Assembly: GCA_002347095.1 (NCBI GenBank)
Contig: DDWZ01000015.1
Coordinates: 62,001 to 126,000 of the forward strand
Length of the DNA stretch: 64,000 bases
Origin: Desulfobulbaceae bacterium UBA2273
Lineage (GTDB): Bacteria; Desulfobacterota; Desulfobulbia; Desulfobulbales; Desulfurivibrionaceae
Reading direction: 5' to 3'
Part shown: positions 16,167 through 25,448 of the stretch, one piece after another
How the letters are laid out: each line of letters starts with the position of its first letter
Position numbering within the stretch: position 1 is the first letter of the stretch
Notes under the pieces: generated by a model
Database searches by the model: none
What the model was told of the DNA's origin: nothing
The model's input: the letters and a program-made list of their open reading frames with translations, nothing else
Made by a program: the position numbers and the translations under genes

Positions 16167-17981
16167 TTAGAGAATTGGTGGTTTGACTCCGTGGAAGAAC
16201 AGCCACGAAATAGCGAGTCCGACCCAGATGATGAAGCCGAAAAGGGAGATGCAATAGACTGCTGCCAGTTTGCCGATCCCCTCTTGCGCCAGTTTCTTGA
16301 AGTTCGAAACTACCCCGATGGTGAAGAAACAAAGCAGGAAGAATATCTTTCGGAACACATCGCCCTGGTCCGTTGCCGACTTGGCTTTTGAGATGAGCTT
16401 ATTTGGTTCCTTGGTTGAATCTTTCAGCTCTTTTTCATGGGCCTTGACTCCAGCCAGAGTTGCCTGCAGTGTTGTTGTGGCCGCAGGGTCCTTGTTGTCA
16501 CTGATCTGTTTTTCCAAAGAGGCTATCTGCACTTTAACCTCGGAGAGAGAGTGTTCTGCCGGAGAAATCGCCTTTACCGCAGGCCAGCAAATGACTAGCA
16601 GAATAATAAAGGTGAGGATATAGCCGAGAACGAATTTCGGAAAACGGTTCCAGATTTCAATGAGGCGCACCTTTTGGCCCGGCTTGCATTCGATCTTGGC
16701 GCACCAGACATAAGCGAGAATTACAGCCCAAAAGCCGATGAATATATCAATAAACATCTTCACCGTGGTCGCGGTCATGGTTATCCATCCCTCGGCATAT
16801 TTTATGCCCTCCATGTCCATGGCCTGCGCTCTGATCAAGGCATCGGTCACTGCCCCGCTGGCAATAGCCCCGCCGTCTGATTTAACGGCAAGTCCCATCC
16901 AGGCCCCGGCGACCAATGGTTCCTGCCAGAGAAATATTTTTGCGGCGAACGGGAGAAGAACCATTTCCACCGCCACAAAGATTACGACAAGGGAAGACAC
17001 CATAATGGGGATGACCGGCCGGGCACGAATGGCCCCGCCTGTGGCAATGGCAGCGGAAACACCGCAGATGGAAATCCCAGAGGCCAGAGGCGCCGACCAC
17101 TCTCGGCTGAATTTGAAGTATTTTCGTGAGATATAGTAGACGCTTGCCCAGTAGATCAGATAGGCCTCGATAATGGCGCAGAAACCCCGAAACATGATAT
17201 TACTCGCCAGGCCGAAGGATTGGGCGGCCTTTACCCCGAGTCCAGCACCCATGATGACGATGGCGGTTTTGATATACAGTTCAGGCCTAGCCGCTTCTTT
17301 CATGGCCGCTGCTAGTCCGGGAAAAAAGTTGCCGACCATGAGTCCGGCAATCAAGGCAATGATAAACCCAAATTCGCCGGTCATGCTGAACGTCCACGTA
17401 AGGCCAAATTTTTCCATTTCGTTTTTGGTTGCAGCGAAATTGGCAAAGTGTCCCATGAGCCAACAAAGATAACTGATCCAAAAAACCAGAGTAAAGCCGA
17501 TGGCGAATTTTTTAAAATCCGCGCCGATCAGCATCGATCCTAACCCCATGACCACAAGCATTGCCAAGTAGGTGAGAACCAGCGAAGCCGTTGAGGAAAT
17601 CCCTTTTTGCTCGTACATTTGACCCACGGAAAGGGTTGTAGTGTCGGTTTTCACAGTGATTCCGACTTCCTTTCCATCAGCTTTTTTGAGCGTTACCTTT
17701 GCACCGTCAATTTTGGTAATTTCTCCCTTGACGGTCTGGTAGGCTATTGATACCGGCTTGGTGGATTTGGAAAGGTCATTCCAGACTCCTGTCGTTGCAC
17801 CCCACCCCAGAATATCGGCGCCTTGAAACGCACTGAGGGAAAGGATAAAGATAAATAGACCCAGCCAAAGAGAAAGCCAATCCTCACTGATCCATCCTTT
17901 TTTCTCTTCTATCGCGCAGGTTTTTTCCGAATCGCAAAGTCCCTCTGCCAACTTGTCTTCGTTGATTTTTTTCTCGTCCAT
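16167..17981 (-). CDS. YeiH-type putative sulfate exporter, extended form
   Basis: 604 aa with an excellent ribosome-binding site (AAGGAGGATCT). The core matches the YeiH/UPF0324 (Cons_hypoth698) transporter family: multiple helices with ISICGVSAAIATGGAIRARP and VGNFFPGL. Against about 340-370 aa for typical members it has three additions. One is an N-terminal helix with a soluble beta-rich segment (about residues 78-120, GEITKIDGAKVTLKKADG). Another is extra helices after it. The third is a predicted coiled coil of about 70 residues (about 480-555, VKVQIASLEKQISDNKD) before the last helices. The family is annotated as sulfate exporters with little direct evidence. Confidence 0.82.
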   Translation of the reverse strand: MDEKKINEDKLAEGLCDSEKTCAIEEKKGWISEDWLSLWLGLFIFILSLSAFQGADILGWGATTGVWNDLSKSTKPVSIAYQTVKGEITKIDGAKVTLKKADGKEVGITVKTDTTTLSVGQMYEQKGISSTASLVLTYLAMLVVMGLGSMLIGADFKKFAIGFTLVFWISYLCWLMGHFANFAATKNEMEKFGLTWTFSMTGEFGFIIALIAGLMVGNFFPGLAAAMKEAARPELYIKTAIVIMGAGLGVKAAQSFGLASNIMFRGFCAIIEAYLIYWASVYYISRKYFKFSREWSAPLASGISICGVSAAIATGGAIRARPVIPIMVSSLVVIFVAVEMVLLPFAAKIFLWQEPLVAGAWMGLAVKSDGGAIASGAVTDALIRAQAMDMEGIKYAEGWITMTATTVKMFIDIFIGFWAVILAYVWCAKIECKPGQKVRLIEIWNRFPKFVLGYILTFIILLVICWPAVKAISPAEHSLSEVKVQIASLEKQISDNKDPAATTTLQATLAGVKAHEKELKDSTKEPNKLISKAKSATDQGDVFRKIFFLLCFFTIGVVSNFKKLAQEGIGKLAAVYCISLFGFIIWVGLAISWLFFHGVKPPIL

Positions 17982-18460
17982 AGATCCTCCTTTTTTTGAC
18001 TAGGTCCGCTGTAACGAAGGAAAGTTGGAATCTTACCCTTCGCGCCCAAGTCACGGATGGCCTTATAGATATTCACATCCCAAGCCTGATATCCTGCAGA
18101 TTTTCTTTTCCTCCTCTAGGTGAATGTGTTTGTTATTATCAATGGAAGGTTGATGGCATGTTGCTGCTAAGGAGGGCGCCTCGTTGCGTGAACAACTTAG
18201 CGACAAATAACGAGGGATAAAAACAAGAAGTGAAGGCAACCCTATCAAAAAAGCCTGATTTAAGCCTGAACAAAGCATTTTCTAGTATCCCTTAAGGTTT
18301 TCAGAAAACACCAATAATTCATATGGGGTAATTTATCATATCATATTATGCCTGGTGTCAAAAAAAATGACCCGATTAGCGCTTATCTGCATATTATTGC
18401 CCAATCCGGCCACCTATTCTTGCTTCAAAACCGCCAACTATTCTGATGCAAAAGCCGCCA
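17982..18460. other. 479-bp gap upstream of the YeiH-type gene, with an IS21-like end
   Basis: No gene is supported here. The left part must contain the promoter of the YeiH-type operon; no clear sigma-54 or sigma-70 site was found. The right part (about 18350-18472) has GGTGTCAAAAAAAATGACCCG and two tandem 22-23-bp units (18408-18430, 18431-18453; shared core CTATTCT...CAAAA) plus a partial third. This resembles the repeated ends of IS21-family elements, without a transposase. Confidence 0.45.
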
Positions 18461-18676
18461 TCACTCGGTTAACTCTTCCACGCCGGCTCCACCAAACACG
18501 TCGGCCGCTCGTTCGCTAAGTTGCCGTTTCCACTCCGTAATCTGGTTTGGATGCACTTCAAACCTTTGCCCAAGTTCGGCCAGCGTTTTGTCTCCATCCA
18601 TCGCTGCCAACGCAACCTTGGCGTTGAACACCGCCAAGAGTTTCCGTCTCGTTCTTTTTGCCATATTCTGCTCCAT
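18461..18676 (-). pseudogene. IS3-family OrfA remnant
   Basis: Encodes MAKRTRRKLLAVFNAKVALA ... HPNQITEWKRQLSERAADVFGG, the typical helix-turn-helix OrfA of one IS3 subgroup, then diverges (AGVEELTE) and stops. The C-terminal leucine-zipper part and all of OrfB are missing. It abuts the IS21-like end, so this is a patchwork of decayed insertion sequences just downstream of the Cas12m-like gene. Confidence 0.8.
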
Positions 18677-18906
18677 ATTTATGCCCCGTGGGGCCTTCAA
18701 AAGGTTGCAGATTTTCCACTTAGCGGCTTGTTCAAATTTCCGGGGCCACTTCTGAGTGACTCTCCACAAAACCACAAAAAAACACTAACCATTCAGTCTC
18801 CGCCATAAAGCCGCGAAGCTGGCTTGTACAATCGTTTTTCCCGGTTCTTTTCGTATGCCCTCAGCGCGGAATGGGGCGCCGACTAGAACCTAACTGTCAC
18901 GGGCGC

Positions 18907-20676
18907 TCACTCATCGGCAAGGCCTGTAGTCTTTTCACCCATGCAACTTTGCGAAGCGATGGCTATGTGAAGGTTTCGCCGGCCGGGATTCTCATCTTGG
19001 TCGTACTCCTTGTCACAGGTCGAATAAGTATGAATAAGATTTTTCTGGACCAACTGCTCGGCGACGGATCCGAACGTATGATGCCCCATGGGAGTATTGC
19101 CTGTAATCAGAACTAGATCGGATCCAGTCTTGCCTGCTTGCAATTTCAACCAAAGCCTCAATTCCGAGAGGGCTGTCCTGGTTTTGATTCGTCGGAAATC
19201 ATCCGGCAATTTGCTGGCCGATCCGTCCTCTTCCCTAGTCTTTCGTAGGTTGCAATCCTCCAGGAAAATGGTCCCGTACTGAGTGGCAACCATCTTGGCG
19301 GCACATCGGTATATCTCCCTTCGTCTACGCTGTATCTTGTCACGCAGGTTGTCCATTTCCTCACGTTTCCGCTTGTCGTTTCTTCTCCATTTCTCGAAAA
19401 GTTCCAGGCATCCTGGTTCCCAGGTCCCGTGCTTCTCCCGCCATCTCAGGCAATAGGATGTCAGTTTGTGCACGTCGAGTTTCGAGGTTTTTTTGAGCCG
19501 ATCAAGCATCTTCGCCATAGGTTCAGGAGCATCGGTCGCGTCGATCCGACTCAACGCCACACAGATCTCATTGATGCCGCAGTCGAGCCGTTTCTTGATG
19601 GCATCGATGTGATCAAAGGCTGACATAATTTCAAGGGACAGAAGAATGGAGGAAATCTTATTCGTCACGTTGTCGACAATCGTGGCCACCTGTACCCCGC
19701 TATTCACTTCTTGGCAGCACAGTTTAACAACGCAAGCATATGGGTTTGGATGCCGTTGGCCGTTGGCGGTTGCAGCCTGACTACAGGTAAAGGTAGCCGA
19801 CCACCGGAAATGGGTGCCGACACGCCTCTTGACCACGACAATTTCCTTGATAAGCACATCCTCCGGAATCGACCGGTGCATGAGCATGGGAAAAGAAAGC
19901 GTGCGCCGCCGTTTGTTCCCACCCGCGTCCTTAGTGGTATAAACAGTAATGGTCAGCACCGTCCGCTGGAGTCGCTTGCGTGTCCCACGTGAATAATGGG
20001 TGAAGGCTTCCTCGCATAGCGGGGCTAGGGAAGCAACGCTTTTCTTGCCGGCAAAGAGGTCCGCGACGGTGGTCCCTCCTTGGATCTGGCAGGTGAAACG
20101 GCCAGTACCATCAAAACCATGGAACCGGAGGCCCGTGTTTCCCCGGAACGCCTTACCCCGAGCCACTTCATACGACGCGCAGACAGCGTTGTAATTCCCC
20201 CACCAAAGCCCTGATTCGTTCCGGGCCTTCTTGACAGAACTCTTGCGGGCCTCATTAATCCAAGCCAAGGCGCTCCGGTTTTTCACGCGGGACTCCTTGC
20301 GAAGGTCTTTGAGCTCGCTCTTAATGATATTAATTTTGTCACTGTATTGCTGGACCTGAGGGTCATGAAGGATAATGTCGTTCGTTTGGCGTCTTTCCCC
20401 CGCCAAGGTTTTTTTCAAGTTTTCAATGGCCTCACATCTGATGGTAACAAGATTTGCCAATTTCACTTCCTTGGCTGAAATATACTCACAACTGTTCGTA
20501 ATAGTACGACACCTCTCCCGATACTCACGCTCGATTTCAACCAAGCGGTTCCAAAGTGAATTCTGAAGATACAGGTGTTTCATGCAGTCCGCGTCCCAGT
20601 CGAGCGGATCGAGCAAGCCATATTGGCGAATCACAACTTTTTTGAAAGGCTTATCTTCGGGCCACAACTGTTGCAT
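18907..20676 (-). CDS. cas12m: Cas12m-like (type V-U1/V-M) RNA-guided DNA-binding protein
   Basis: 589 aa, the usual size of Cas12m (about 600 aa). As I recall family sequences, diagnostic stretches are GLWWGNYNAV (156-165), LRFHGFDGTGRF (183-194), MHRSIPEDVLI (266-276) and a C-terminal YDQDENPGRRNL (558-569) matching the family's YDQD RuvC-III region. RuvC-II is IFLEDCNL (Glu473). The RuvC-I aspartate seems absent (VVKLCCQ near 316-322), and the zinc ribbon is poor in Cys (HH at 532-533, Cys554). Known Cas12m proteins bind DNA with crRNA and silence without cutting. No CRISPR array, cas1 or cas2 is near. A TnpB-like transposon protein is the main alternative. Start has AAGG seven to eight bases upstream. 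Confidence 0.72.
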   Translation of the reverse strand: MQQLWPEDKPFKKVVIRQYGLLDPLDWDADCMKHLYLQNSLWNRLVEIEREYRERCRTITNSCEYISAKEVKLANLVTIRCEAIENLKKTLAGERRQTNDIILHDPQVQQYSDKINIIKSELKDLRKESRVKNRSALAWINEARKSSVKKARNESGLWWGNYNAVCASYEVARGKAFRGNTGLRFHGFDGTGRFTCQIQGGTTVADLFAGKKSVASLAPLCEEAFTHYSRGTRKRLQRTVLTITVYTTKDAGGNKRRRTLSFPMLMHRSIPEDVLIKEIVVVKRRVGTHFRWSATFTCSQAATANGQRHPNPYACVVKLCCQEVNSGVQVATIVDNVTNKISSILLSLEIMSAFDHIDAIKKRLDCGINEICVALSRIDATDAPEPMAKMLDRLKKTSKLDVHKLTSYCLRWREKHGTWEPGCLELFEKWRRNDKRKREEMDNLRDKIQRRRREIYRCAAKMVATQYGTIFLEDCNLRKTREEDGSASKLPDDFRRIKTRTALSELRLWLKLQAGKTGSDLVLITGNTPMGHHTFGSVAEQLVQKNLIHTYSTCDKEYDQDENPGRRNLHIAIASQSCMGEKTTGLADE

Positions 20677-20771
20677 TTTCTATACCTTATACAAGCGATG
20701 TTATATGTTTTTTCAAGCGGTCTTTGATGAAAGAATATTTTATATGCAAAAAACTTTTAACAATTCAAATT

Positions 20772-20813
20772 CTGTGGCCTTGCTCAGGGGAGAAAGTCCG
20801 AGCAAGGCCACAG
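20772..20813. other. Stem-loop downstream of DoxX-like gene 2
   Basis: A perfect 14-bp stem (20772-20785 with 20800-20813) has loop AGGGGAGAAAGTCC. It matches the structure after DoxX-like gene 1 in loop sequence and distance from the stop codon. It lies between the DoxX-like fragment and the start of the Cas12m-like gene on the same strand. Confidence 0.65.
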
Positions 20814-20857
20814 CCGCCATGGTCAATATATGATATATGAACCAGTGCAGATCGAAG

Positions 20858-21220
20858 TCAGATGGTTCTAGCTCTTGATACAAGAGTACATGCCGCACTT
20901 ATTAAGAAATAATTTTTGATAATGTATTGTCCTTCAAGCGAAAGTCCAAATGGTAGATGACTAAAGCAAATTTCTGGAAACAAAAAAAGTGGCAGCATCG
21001 TTCCTGGCATCTGAAAAAAAAGCAACAGAAGAGCGACCCGGATTAATGGCCCATACAGGAAGCACATCCCCACAACAACCTCCCACCAGCCGAGAAGTGG
21101 CAAATACCTTTCTAGAGACAACCAATGCATGGTTTTGCCAGCAAGATCAATTACTGGACTCAACCCAACCAACTTGATTACGCCAAACCAAGTGAATACT
21201 CCACCCCAAAAACAGACCAA
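20858..21220 (-). CDS. DoxX-like membrane protein 2, N-terminally short
   Basis: 120 aa, clearly paralogous to the protein at 12395-12826 (shared WFGV.K, LGWWEV, PGTMLPL, PFGLSLEGQYI.KN). The first about 20 residues of the paralogue are missing. The only start is a TTG at 21220, since an upstream in-frame stop precedes it without ATG or GTG. It starts 10 bp after the kinase gene ends. Either it is translationally coupled to that gene or it is a fragment left by recombination. Confidence 0.55.
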   Translation of the reverse strand: MVCFWGGVFTWFGVIKLVGLSPVIDLAGKTMHWLSLERYLPLLGWWEVVVGMCFLYGPLIRVALLLLFFQMPGTMLPLFLFPEICFSHLPFGLSLEGQYIIKNYFLISAACTLVSRARTI

Positions 21221-21230
21221 ATAATCGGCT

Positions 21231-23219
21231 TCAACAAACCTTCGTGCATGGCAGAAAAATGCGAAAAGAACAGCCTTGATTTTTCTGGCTCTCTACAATT
21301 ATTGCCCCGTTGATGCTTTCCACAATGCCATGTACGACCGCAAGGCCCATTCCGGTTCCTTCTCCCACTGGTTTGGTAGTAAAAAAAGGGTCGAAAATTC
21401 TGCATAAAGTCTGCTCGCCTATCCCAGGGCCTGTATCCTTGATTGAAAGCTCAACATAGCTACCCTCCTTGAGGGAAGGATGAACTTTTGAAAGGTGTGG
21501 ATCCCCATGAACATCTTTTAGGTTAACCTCTAAAATCCCTCCTGTTTCACGCATTGCGTGATTAGCATTTGCGCATAGATTCATTACGATTTGATGCAGC
21601 TCTGTGGCGTCTGCTAAAACCAGTCCACATGATGGTTGAATATTCTCTCTCAATTCAATACTGGGATGTATTGATGAGCGGACTAGATTTATGGTATCCT
21701 TAACAATAGGGGATATTTGAATCAAATGGCGATCAGGCTCTTGTTGTCGACTGAATGTTAAAATTTGTTTTACTAATTCTGTAGAACGATGCGCAGATTC
21801 TAATATTGCTTTCAAAGAAGCATTAATTTCAGGAGAATTGTCACGAATCATGTATTGCACTAAGTTTGCATGACACAATATTGGGGTGAGTAAATTGTTG
21901 AAGTCGTGGGCAATGCCGGCCGCAAAAGTTCCCATTGATTGCATTTTATGAATTTGCCTCACTTGACGCTGGAGCTCAATCTTCTCTTTTTCGCTTTGCT
22001 GATGTTTCGAGTAGGCACGTATTCTGGAAATTCCACATGAAATATCCTTGGAAAGTTCTTCTAGCATCTGAGATTCATCATGATCGAATGCATTTATTTC
22101 AGATGAATATATATTTAAAGAGCCTATTGGCGTTTCATGTGAAATAAGTGGTAACGCTATTAAGGAATTGCAGCCGTATTTTTGTAATTCGATTAACCAG
22201 TGGCTACAATCTAAATCTGAAGATTCATCGGTGCAAGTGATTGGCCTGAGCTCCCTTATTGCCTTGTTTGGTGGCCCTCGCCATATTTCTGGGGCAGCCC
22301 AAAAACACTCGAGTGTATCAAACTCGTAATTGGGAAGCCCACTATCAGCAATGGGAAAAACGGTTTTCCCCTCGTTCTCAGTAAGTAAGCCAATCCACGC
22401 GAGGTGATAGCCGCATAGATCGACAATAATGCGACACGAATCTTGCGAGAATTTTTTTTCATTCTTTGCCTGCAATAACAGCTCGTTACACATTCGTACA
22501 GCCTTTAGTCCGCGATTTACCTTCAGGTACGCATCTTCCGCCTTCTTTCGCCCTACCCCTAGAGCAATTTGGGCAGAAACAGACTTAAGTGCATAAAGAG
22601 TTATATCGGACAAAGAATGACGGGCAAATAAGGCAATTACTCCAATTGCTTTTTCATCTATAATTAAAGGGTACCCTGCAAAGGCTACTACTCCATTAAT
22701 TTCCATCCATTCTTTGTCCGCTATTCGCGGTTCACCAAGAACTGAATTAGACGAATAAGGTTGTTTTGTGAGTGCAATATTACCAATTATATTTTGGTCA
22801 GAAACTAACTGACGACTGTATTTGCCATTTAAACGCGTATGCTCTCCTTCACTTGCAAAAAGCTCCAAAATATTTTTATCTTGATTTAATATCCAAATGC
22901 TAGCAAAAATTCCATTCAAGTGAGCAACTATTGATTTGCAGCATTCTTGTAGCATGATTATTGTTGTGGATTCTGAAGTAATAGCTAAGCAAACTTCAGA
23001 TACCATCGACAAAAGAATTATTTGTTGATTTAAAAACGATTCTTTGTATTGCTTGTCGGCTTTTTTGCATAGTGACTTAGAATTTGCATGTTTGTGCGCA
23101 TTTTTTTGATTTTGCAATAACTCATCAGTTGTTTTTTCATGTAATGTCAATTCCATTTGTCGCTCCATGTATTTCTTCACTTCATGGCTGTTTGCTTTTC
23201 TGTACCTATCCAACAGCAC
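21231..23219 (-). CDS. Orphan GAF-GAF sensor histidine kinase, soluble
   Basis: 662 aa without membrane helices. An N-terminal coiled coil precedes two GAF domains (about residues 55-225 and 235-410), then a HisKA domain with AHDFNNLL (phospho-accepting His near 436) and a HATPase domain ending in GEGTGMGLAVVHGIV. There is no receiver domain and no response regulator next to it. The gene is conspicuously AT-rich and its codon use differs from its neighbours, which suggests a separate origin. The ligand of the GAF domains is unknown. Confidence 0.87.
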   Translation of the reverse strand: MLLDRYRKANSHEVKKYMERQMELTLHEKTTDELLQNQKNAHKHANSKSLCKKADKQYKESFLNQQIILLSMVSEVCLAITSESTTIIMLQECCKSIVAHLNGIFASIWILNQDKNILELFASEGEHTRLNGKYSRQLVSDQNIIGNIALTKQPYSSNSVLGEPRIADKEWMEINGVVAFAGYPLIIDEKAIGVIALFARHSLSDITLYALKSVSAQIALGVGRKKAEDAYLKVNRGLKAVRMCNELLLQAKNEKKFSQDSCRIIVDLCGYHLAWIGLLTENEGKTVFPIADSGLPNYEFDTLECFWAAPEIWRGPPNKAIRELRPITCTDESSDLDCSHWLIELQKYGCNSLIALPLISHETPIGSLNIYSSEINAFDHDESQMLEELSKDISCGISRIRAYSKHQQSEKEKIELQRQVRQIHKMQSMGTFAAGIAHDFNNLLTPILCHANLVQYMIRDNSPEINASLKAILESAHRSTELVKQILTFSRQQEPDRHLIQISPIVKDTINLVRSSIHPSIELRENIQPSCGLVLADATELHQIVMNLCANANHAMRETGGILEVNLKDVHGDPHLSKVHPSLKEGSYVELSIKDTGPGIGEQTLCRIFDPFFTTKPVGEGTGMGLAVVHGIVESINGAIIVESQKNQGCSFRIFLPCTKVC

Positions 23220-23374
23220 CCCACCTGCGTCGCAGTTTCGCTGTGCTCGCTTAGCTGTCAGGCCTACTCATGTGCAGGCAGCACACTTCGCATGCCTCTT
23301 CCTACTGGGGCACTGCTGAATAGTTACACTTTTTACCCCTTTTTTTTAGGGCATTTAGCGCCTGTGGTTGCCAG

Positions 23375-24889
23375 CTATGAATGGGATAACAGGCGGGAAT
23401 CGAAGCATTTGCCCGTAAAGTTGACGGCGGCATGAGCGTCATTTTTTTTAATTCTAAACATCGCCATGGAATTTGCTATCTCCTCAGCTGTGGCCGCATT
23501 GATCTGGGTAACTTTGTCCATTTCCACCACGGCCTGTCTGATCTGGTTAATGCCAACGGACTGTTCATTTGAGGATGCGGCGATTCTGTTGATCAAGCCA
23601 TGCACCTTGCTGACACTCTCCGCCACGGCAACAAAGGCATCATCGGTAATCCCCACCATTTCCAATCCATTGCTGATATTTTTGATGTTATCTTCAATCA
23701 ACGTCGCGGTGTTTTGGGTAGCACTAGCTGCCCGCATCGCCAGGTTGCGCACCTCGTCGGCCACCACGGCAAAACCGGCGCCAGCATCTCCGGCCCGGGC
23801 TGCCTCAACCGCTGCATTGAGGGCCAGGAGGTTCGTCTGGAAAGCAATTTCATTTATGATCTTAATAATTTTTGCCATCTCGCCACTTGCCGAATTGATC
23901 TTTTCAATGCCTTGGCGCAACTCCTTCATAGAGTTGTTGGCTGTATCAACCAACCTGTTTGCATCATCTGTGTGGCGGGTGGCTAGCTGGGCATTGTCCG
24001 AGTTCTGTTTGGCCATAGCGTTGAGCTCCTCCAATGCGGCCGAAGTCTCCTCCAGCGATGCTGCATGCTGGAGGGTTCCCTCGGCCTGGGCATGGGTGGC
24101 AGCCACGTTCCGGCCGATCATTTCTGAGAGTTTTTCTACCATGGTTCCCATAGAGGAAAGGAGCTGACCCGTTTCGTCATTTGTCTTGCTCTCTACATGA
24201 ACGGTGAGATCTCCATCTGCCATGGTTTTGGCCACATGCACGGCCTGTCGTATGGAGATCAGGAGGCCGCGGGTAATGAAGACAACGAGCACCAGGGTTG
24301 CCAGTAGCGTGATAGGGACCATGCTTTTTATCAACGTCAGCATTCGCGCAATACTGCTCCTCATCCGCTCGTAGCCCGCTGTAAAGTGCTTGTCCTTCAG
24401 GTCGATCAATTCGTCAAAATATTTACGCGACTCTTCGGCTAGAGGAGTCGCTGATTGGCAATAGGAAGAATAAAAAGTGTACCGTTCTCCCTTGTCCTGC
24501 GACCTCATGCCCTCGGAAAACCGTAATCCGTCAGTAACAAAGGCCAGACTTGCCTGTTTGGCCTTCTCTGTGACGGCTCTCTCTGCCGGATCTCCGGCAA
24601 TGGACTCCAGGATATCGAAGTTGGAGCGGATGCTTTCAATCCTAGTGCTCAGCTGTTTCATGTCCTTTTCGATGTCGCTCCCCAACATAATGTTGCGCGT
24701 CAGCCTGCTGACGTAGTTGAGGTCGCGGTTAATCTCCAAAGTAACGATCTTGCCCTTTATGTCCCGGTTGCTCAACAGGTCGAAGGAGGTTTTGATCTTC
24801 GATGCGCCTTCTATGCTGATCGCTGCTATTCCACCAACGGCAGCCATCACTAAGAAGCTTAACGCTATCATTTTTAGTTTAACACTCAT
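23375..24889 (-). CDS. Methyl-accepting chemotaxis protein
   Basis: 504 aa from the ATG at 24889, which has GGAGG upstream; longer frames are rejected. Layout: helix 1 (about 5-25), a four-helix-bundle-type periplasmic domain (about 30-180), helix 2 (about 185-207), HAMP, and a cytoplasmic signalling domain. The conserved hairpin tip reads AFQTNLLALNAAVEAARAGD. It should signal to CheA/CheW, which are not encoded here. The C-terminus lacks a CheR-docking pentapeptide. The ligand cannot be predicted. Confidence 0.93.
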   Translation of the reverse strand: MSVKLKMIALSFLVMAAVGGIAAISIEGASKIKTSFDLLSNRDIKGKIVTLEINRDLNYVSRLTRNIMLGSDIEKDMKQLSTRIESIRSNFDILESIAGDPAERAVTEKAKQASLAFVTDGLRFSEGMRSQDKGERYTFYSSYCQSATPLAEESRKYFDELIDLKDKHFTAGYERMRSSIARMLTLIKSMVPITLLATLVLVVFITRGLLISIRQAVHVAKTMADGDLTVHVESKTNDETGQLLSSMGTMVEKLSEMIGRNVAATHAQAEGTLQHAASLEETSAALEELNAMAKQNSDNAQLATRHTDDANRLVDTANNSMKELRQGIEKINSASGEMAKIIKIINEIAFQTNLLALNAAVEAARAGDAGAGFAVVADEVRNLAMRAASATQNTATLIEDNIKNISNGLEMVGITDDAFVAVAESVSKVHGLINRIAASSNEQSVGINQIRQAVVEMDKVTQINAATAEEIANSMAMFRIKKNDAHAAVNFTGKCFDSRLLSHS

Positions 24890-25078
24890 GTCCACCCCTC
24901 CTTGCTGAAGTTGGAAAGAGCCCCTTGCTCGTGCAACCCATGCGCAGCTTATTGCAAGGGGTGTGCCAGTTGAGTTAATGGAAACCAATTCGCAATCAAT
25001 GTCTGTTGAAACAGTATGTTATCTGTTGGTAAATCGGCTGTGCCGTTCCGCAGGACCGTAAAGTTGTCAGCAGGCGGC

Positions 25079-25115
25079 GCATCCTTTGGTATGCAGTGCT
25101 ATGTCGAGTTGACAC
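25079..25115 (+). repeat. 37-bp repeat, copy A
   Basis: About 30 of 37 bases match 32394-32430 with no gap (GCATCCTTTGGTAT.CAGTG ... AGTTGACAC). It lies about 30 bp before an IS3 OrfA remnant's coding frame, so it may be a terminal repeat of that element. The core GTAGTTGACACT of copy B also occurs at 27346-27357. Confidence 0.5.
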
Positions 25116-25143
25116 GGTCGCGACTCGTATGTTTGATCCTGCC

Positions 25144-25434
25144 ATGAATTCAGAACGCAGGAAATACGATCCAGATTTTAAACGTAATGCTGTTCACTTG
25201 CCAGAGGAGCCGGGCCGGACAGCCACCGAAGTAGCCGAGCATCTCGGTGTCACAAAAGATCTTCTCTATAGGTGGCGCAAAGAGTATCGGGGCAGAGAGG
25301 GTCACGCCTTCCATGGATATGGCCGTGAACTAATGAGTCCTCAAGAGCAGCGGATCAGAGAACTTGAGAAGAAGCTCAAAGATGCGGAAATGGAGCGAGA
25401 TATTCTAAAAAAAGCCAGGGGTAAGGTCACATAA
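25144..25434 (+). pseudogene. IS3-family OrfA, truncated
   Basis: Begins MNSERRKYDPDFKRNAVHLP and continues with the IS3 OrfA helix-turn-helix (EVAEHLGVTKDLLYRWRKEY) and leucine-zipper (RIRELEKKLKDAEMERDILK). It then ends abruptly (KKARGKVT) where the family continues KKAL plus about ten residues into the OrfB frameshift. No OrfB follows. This is a different IS3 subgroup from those at 18461 and 40006. Confidence 0.82.
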
Positions 25435-25448
25435 GGTGATATTACTGC

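Noticed and set aside
18861..18890. GC-rich stretch ending in GAACC next to the Cas12m-like gene, as a possible CRISPR repeat
   Set aside because: It occurs once only; no second copy or spacer-like spacing was found within several kb on either side.
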